Positions 5,510 through 7,518 of a stretch of 7,518 nucleotides of DNA are shown piece by piece. Origin of the DNA: Wenzhouxiangella sp. (lineage in GTDB: Bacteria; Pseudomonadota; Gammaproteobacteria; Xanthomonadales; Wenzhouxiangellaceae); contig SKZJ01000099.1 of assembly GCA_007127425.1 (NCBI GenBank), positions 1-7,518 of the forward strand, written 5' to 3'. The position numbers and the translations under genes were made by a program. Every line of letters starts with the position of its first letter. Position 1 is the stretch's first letter. The notes beneath the pieces were generated by a model. The model was not told the DNA's origin, ran no database searches, and saw only the letters and a list, made by a program, of their open reading frames with translations.

Positions 5510-5543
5510 CCCGAGCCCCGAGTCCCGAGTCCCGAGTCCCGAA
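5510..5543. repeat. GAGTCCC heptamer array, right arm of a 34-nt inverted repeat
   Basis: Plus-strand units: GAGCCCC (5513-5519, one substitution), then GAGTCCC at 5520, 5527 and 5534, then GAA (5541-5543), preceded by C-runs from 5502. It is the inverse complement of 5308-5341 with a single mismatch and a 168-nt spacer. The minus strand is G-rich with more than four G-triplets, so quadruplex-forming in principle. The array ends about 8 bp before the rpsT -35. Confidence 0.92.
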
Positions 5544-5550
5544 TAATCCC

Positions 5551-5579
5551 TTGACTCCTACTCCCAATCATCCGATAAT
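5551..5579 (+). promoter_or_regulatory. rpsT promoter, near-consensus sigma-70
   Basis: TTGACT (5551-5556, 5 of 6) and GATAAT (5574-5579, 5 of 6) are spaced by the ideal 17 bp. The start would be near 5586, giving a 5' leader of about 36 nt. Strength and position fit a ribosomal-protein gene. The heptamer array ends just upstream, where an UP element would normally sit. Confidence 0.8.
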
Positions 5580-5621
5580 TCCCTGCTTGATTTTTTGCCA
5601 AGTTTCTCAGGAGATTCAATC

Positions 5622-5885
5622 GTGGCCAATAGCGTATCTGCCCGCAAGCGCGCCCGCCAGACCGAGCGGCACCGCCAGCGCAACGCTTCCCAGCGTTCGC
5701 ACGTTCGCACCCGGATCAAGAGGGTGCTGCGCGCCATCGAGGCCGGTGACAAGGCCGCCGCCGAGGAAGCCTACAAGGCTGCCGTCCCGGCGATCGACCG
5801 CTCTGTATCGAAGGGCATTATGCACGCCAACAAGGCAGCCCGGCACAAGTCGCGCATGAACCAGCACCTGCGCAGCATGAGCTGA
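5622..5885 (+). CDS. rpsT: 30S ribosomal protein S20
   Basis: An 87-residue, very basic protein, the same length as E. coli S20. It binds 16S rRNA early in 30S assembly. The N-terminus MANSVSARKRARQTERHRQRN and the helical remainder (RTRIKRVLRAIEAGDKAAAEEAYKAAVPAIDRSVSKGIMHANKAARHKSR) are characteristic. The start is GTG at 5622, with AGGAG (5609-5613) 8 nt upstream; a non-ATG start recalls E. coli rpsT (UUG), where initiation is part of autoregulation. The frame extends upstream to 5595, but that would put the Shine-Dalgarno inside the gene. It is monocistronic: strong promoter ahead, hairpin terminator 25 bp after. Confidence 0.97.
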   Translation: MANSVSARKRARQTERHRQRNASQRSHVRTRIKRVLRAIEAGDKAAAEEAYKAAVPAIDRSVSKGIMHANKAARHKSRMNQHLRSMS

Positions 5886-5910
5886 ACAACGCCTCGCAGG
5901 CACAGTACCG

Positions 5911-5939
5911 AAAAAGGCCGCGATCTTCGCGGCCTTTTT
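5911..5939. terminator. Bidirectional intrinsic terminator between rpsT and obgE
   Basis: AAAAAGGCCGCGA (5911-5923) is perfectly complementary to 5927-5939 across loop TCT: a GC-rich stem of 8 bp flanked by an A-run and a T-run. Either direction ends in five T residues, so it can stop rpsT transcripts from the left and obgE transcripts from the right. It is the only hairpin between these convergent genes. Confidence 0.93.
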
Positions 5940-5968
5940 CATTCCTGGCTTTCCGCCCCGGTGGCCCA

Positions 5969-7048
<1,080 letters not shown>

Positions 7049-7110
7049 TTACGTGCGAGTTCTCGCAGCGGCTGAGCGTCCAGTCCGGGCTAACGAGCCC
7101 ACGGTCATAC

Positions 7111-7138
7111 AAAAAACCCCGCACGCGGCGGGGTTTTT
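7111..7138 (-). terminator. Intrinsic terminator after rpmA
   Basis: AAAAACCCCGC (7112-7122) and GCGGGGTTTTT (7128-7138) are perfectly complementary around ACGCG. On the minus strand the stem is followed by six T residues (7116-7111), the right polarity to end the rplU-rpmA transcript 24 bp after the rpmA stop. The plus strand also shows a T-run, but no gene approaches from that side. Confidence 0.9.
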
Positions 7139-7162
7139 CGACGCCTGGTTGGCGGAAACGCC

Positions 7163-7423
7163 TTACTCGGCCGGCTCGATCGAGACGAACTTGCGCACCG
7201 GCTTGCCGCGCTGTTCGAACTTGACCCTGCCGTTCGACAGTGCAAACAGGGTGTGGTCGCGGCCTATGCCGACATTGGCGCCGGCATGGAAGCGGGTGCC
7301 CCGCTGGCGAACGAGAATATTGCCCGCGTCGACCTGTTCACCGCCGAAGCGCTTTACGCCCAGGTATTTCGGATTGGAGTCGCGGCCGTTGCGAGTTGAG
7401 CCGCCTGCCTTTTTATGTGCCAT
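7163..7423 (-). CDS. rpmA: 50S ribosomal protein L27
   Basis: An 86-residue basic protein. L27 sits near the peptidyl transferase centre, its N-terminal tail reaching the tRNA acceptor ends. The sequence is diagnostic: [16 protein letters not shown] at the start, [28 protein letters not shown] in the middle and GRDHTLFAL near residue 60. The N-terminus begins directly at MAHKKAGG, without the cleavable extension found in Firmicutes. The ATG at 7423 lies 4 nt after the rplU stop and its GAGGG-type ribosome binding site falls inside the end of rplU, so the two are co-transcribed. The transcript probably ends at the hairpin 7111-7138. Confidence 0.98.
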   Translation of the reverse strand: MAHKKAGGSTRNGRDSNPKYLGVKRFGGEQVDAGNILVRQRGTRFHAGANVGIGRDHTLFALSNGRVKFEQRGKPVRKFVSIEPAE

Positions 7424-7427
7424 TGCT

Positions 7428-7518
7428 TCAGCCCTCGATTCCGGTGATCTTGAGTTCGGTGTAGTACTGGCGATGCCCCATCTGCTTCATGTGGTGCTTG
7501 CGCCGCTTGAACTTGATG
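7428..7518 (-). CDS. rplU: 50S ribosomal protein L21, C-terminal fragment
   Basis: The last 29 codons and TGA of rplU; the 5' part lies beyond the right edge. The tail [20 protein letters not shown] continuing to ELKITGIEG matches the conserved C-terminus of L21 (RRKxxxKxxGHRQxxTxxKI), a 23S rRNA-binding protein of the large subunit. It is directly followed by rpmA, the universal rplU-rpmA pair. Confidence 0.95.
   Translation of the reverse strand, partial: IKFKRRKHHMKQMGHRQYYTELKITGIEG

Larger units (their letters stand above)
5258..5621. other. Divergent murJ/rpsT intergenic region, no gene seen
   Basis: This 364-bp stretch has no credible gene. From the murJ side it holds a G-rich heptamer array (5308-5341), a weak murJ promoter candidate (5383-5411), two small hairpins (5453-5466 and 5469-5482), a C-rich heptamer array (5510-5543) that is the inverse of the first, the rpsT promoter (5551-5579) and the rpsT leader. 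A minus-strand open frame spanning 5254-5619 is read through repeats and regulatory DNA and has no family features. Confidence 0.8.

Noticed and set aside
5254..5619. 121-codon minus-strand frame filling the murJ/rpsT intergenic region
   Set aside because: It crosses the rpsT promoter, both arrays and the murJ ribosome-binding site; its start resembling the murJ N-terminus (LLRN) comes from the Shine-Dalgarno-like bases at both sites.

Overview
The window looks like a chromosomal segment of a high-GC gammaproteobacterium. Minus-strand rplU-rpmA-obgE, plus-strand rpsT and minus-strand murJ form a housekeeping neighbourhood typical of that class, and ribF (usually just downstream of murJ) lies at the left edge. 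Protein sequence and heptamer-rich intergenic DNA suggest the Lysobacterales/Xanthomonadales-Chromatiales side of the class (for example a Wenzhouxiangella-like organism), but genus cannot be fixed by reading alone.

Layout, left to right. 1-105: 5' end of ribF (minus). 106-360: divergent intergenic region holding a symmetric repeat element (two inverted heptamer arrays around a 17-bp perfect hairpin) and probable promoters in both directions. 361-3220: a tightly overlapped three-gene plus-strand operon: a short-form CstA-family transporter, an 85-residue protein ending in Cys-Cys-stop, and a single-domain ArsA/Get3-like ATPase. 3240-5257 (minus): murJ, the lipid II flippase, followed by an overlapping VanZ-family membrane protein with a TTG start. 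5258-5621: a second divergent intergenic region with a 34-nt inverted heptamer repeat and a near-consensus rpsT promoter. 5622-5885: rpsT (S20). 5911-5939: a bidirectional terminator. 5969-6994: obgE (minus). 7111-7138: a terminator separating it from rpmA (7163-7423) and the 3' end of rplU (7428-7518).

How it fits together. Most genes serve ribosome biogenesis (L21, L27, ObgE, S20), cell-wall precursor export (MurJ) or flavin synthesis (RibF). The stand-out is the CstA / CC-tail / ArsA-like operon, which sits in opposite orientation between murJ-vanZ and ribF, genes usually adjacent or nearly so. Its overlaps (ATGA, then a 10-nt overlap) imply coupled translation and a shared function. E. 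coli CstA and BtsT also have a small partner ending Arg-Cys-Cys (YbdD, YjiX); here an unrelated-looking small protein ends the same way and is joined by an ATPase of a client-handling family. The role of this trio is not established to my knowledge. The second notable theme is that both divergent intergenic regions carry paired inverted 7-bp tandem arrays, with one array ending 10-14 bp before the -35 of the rightward promoter.
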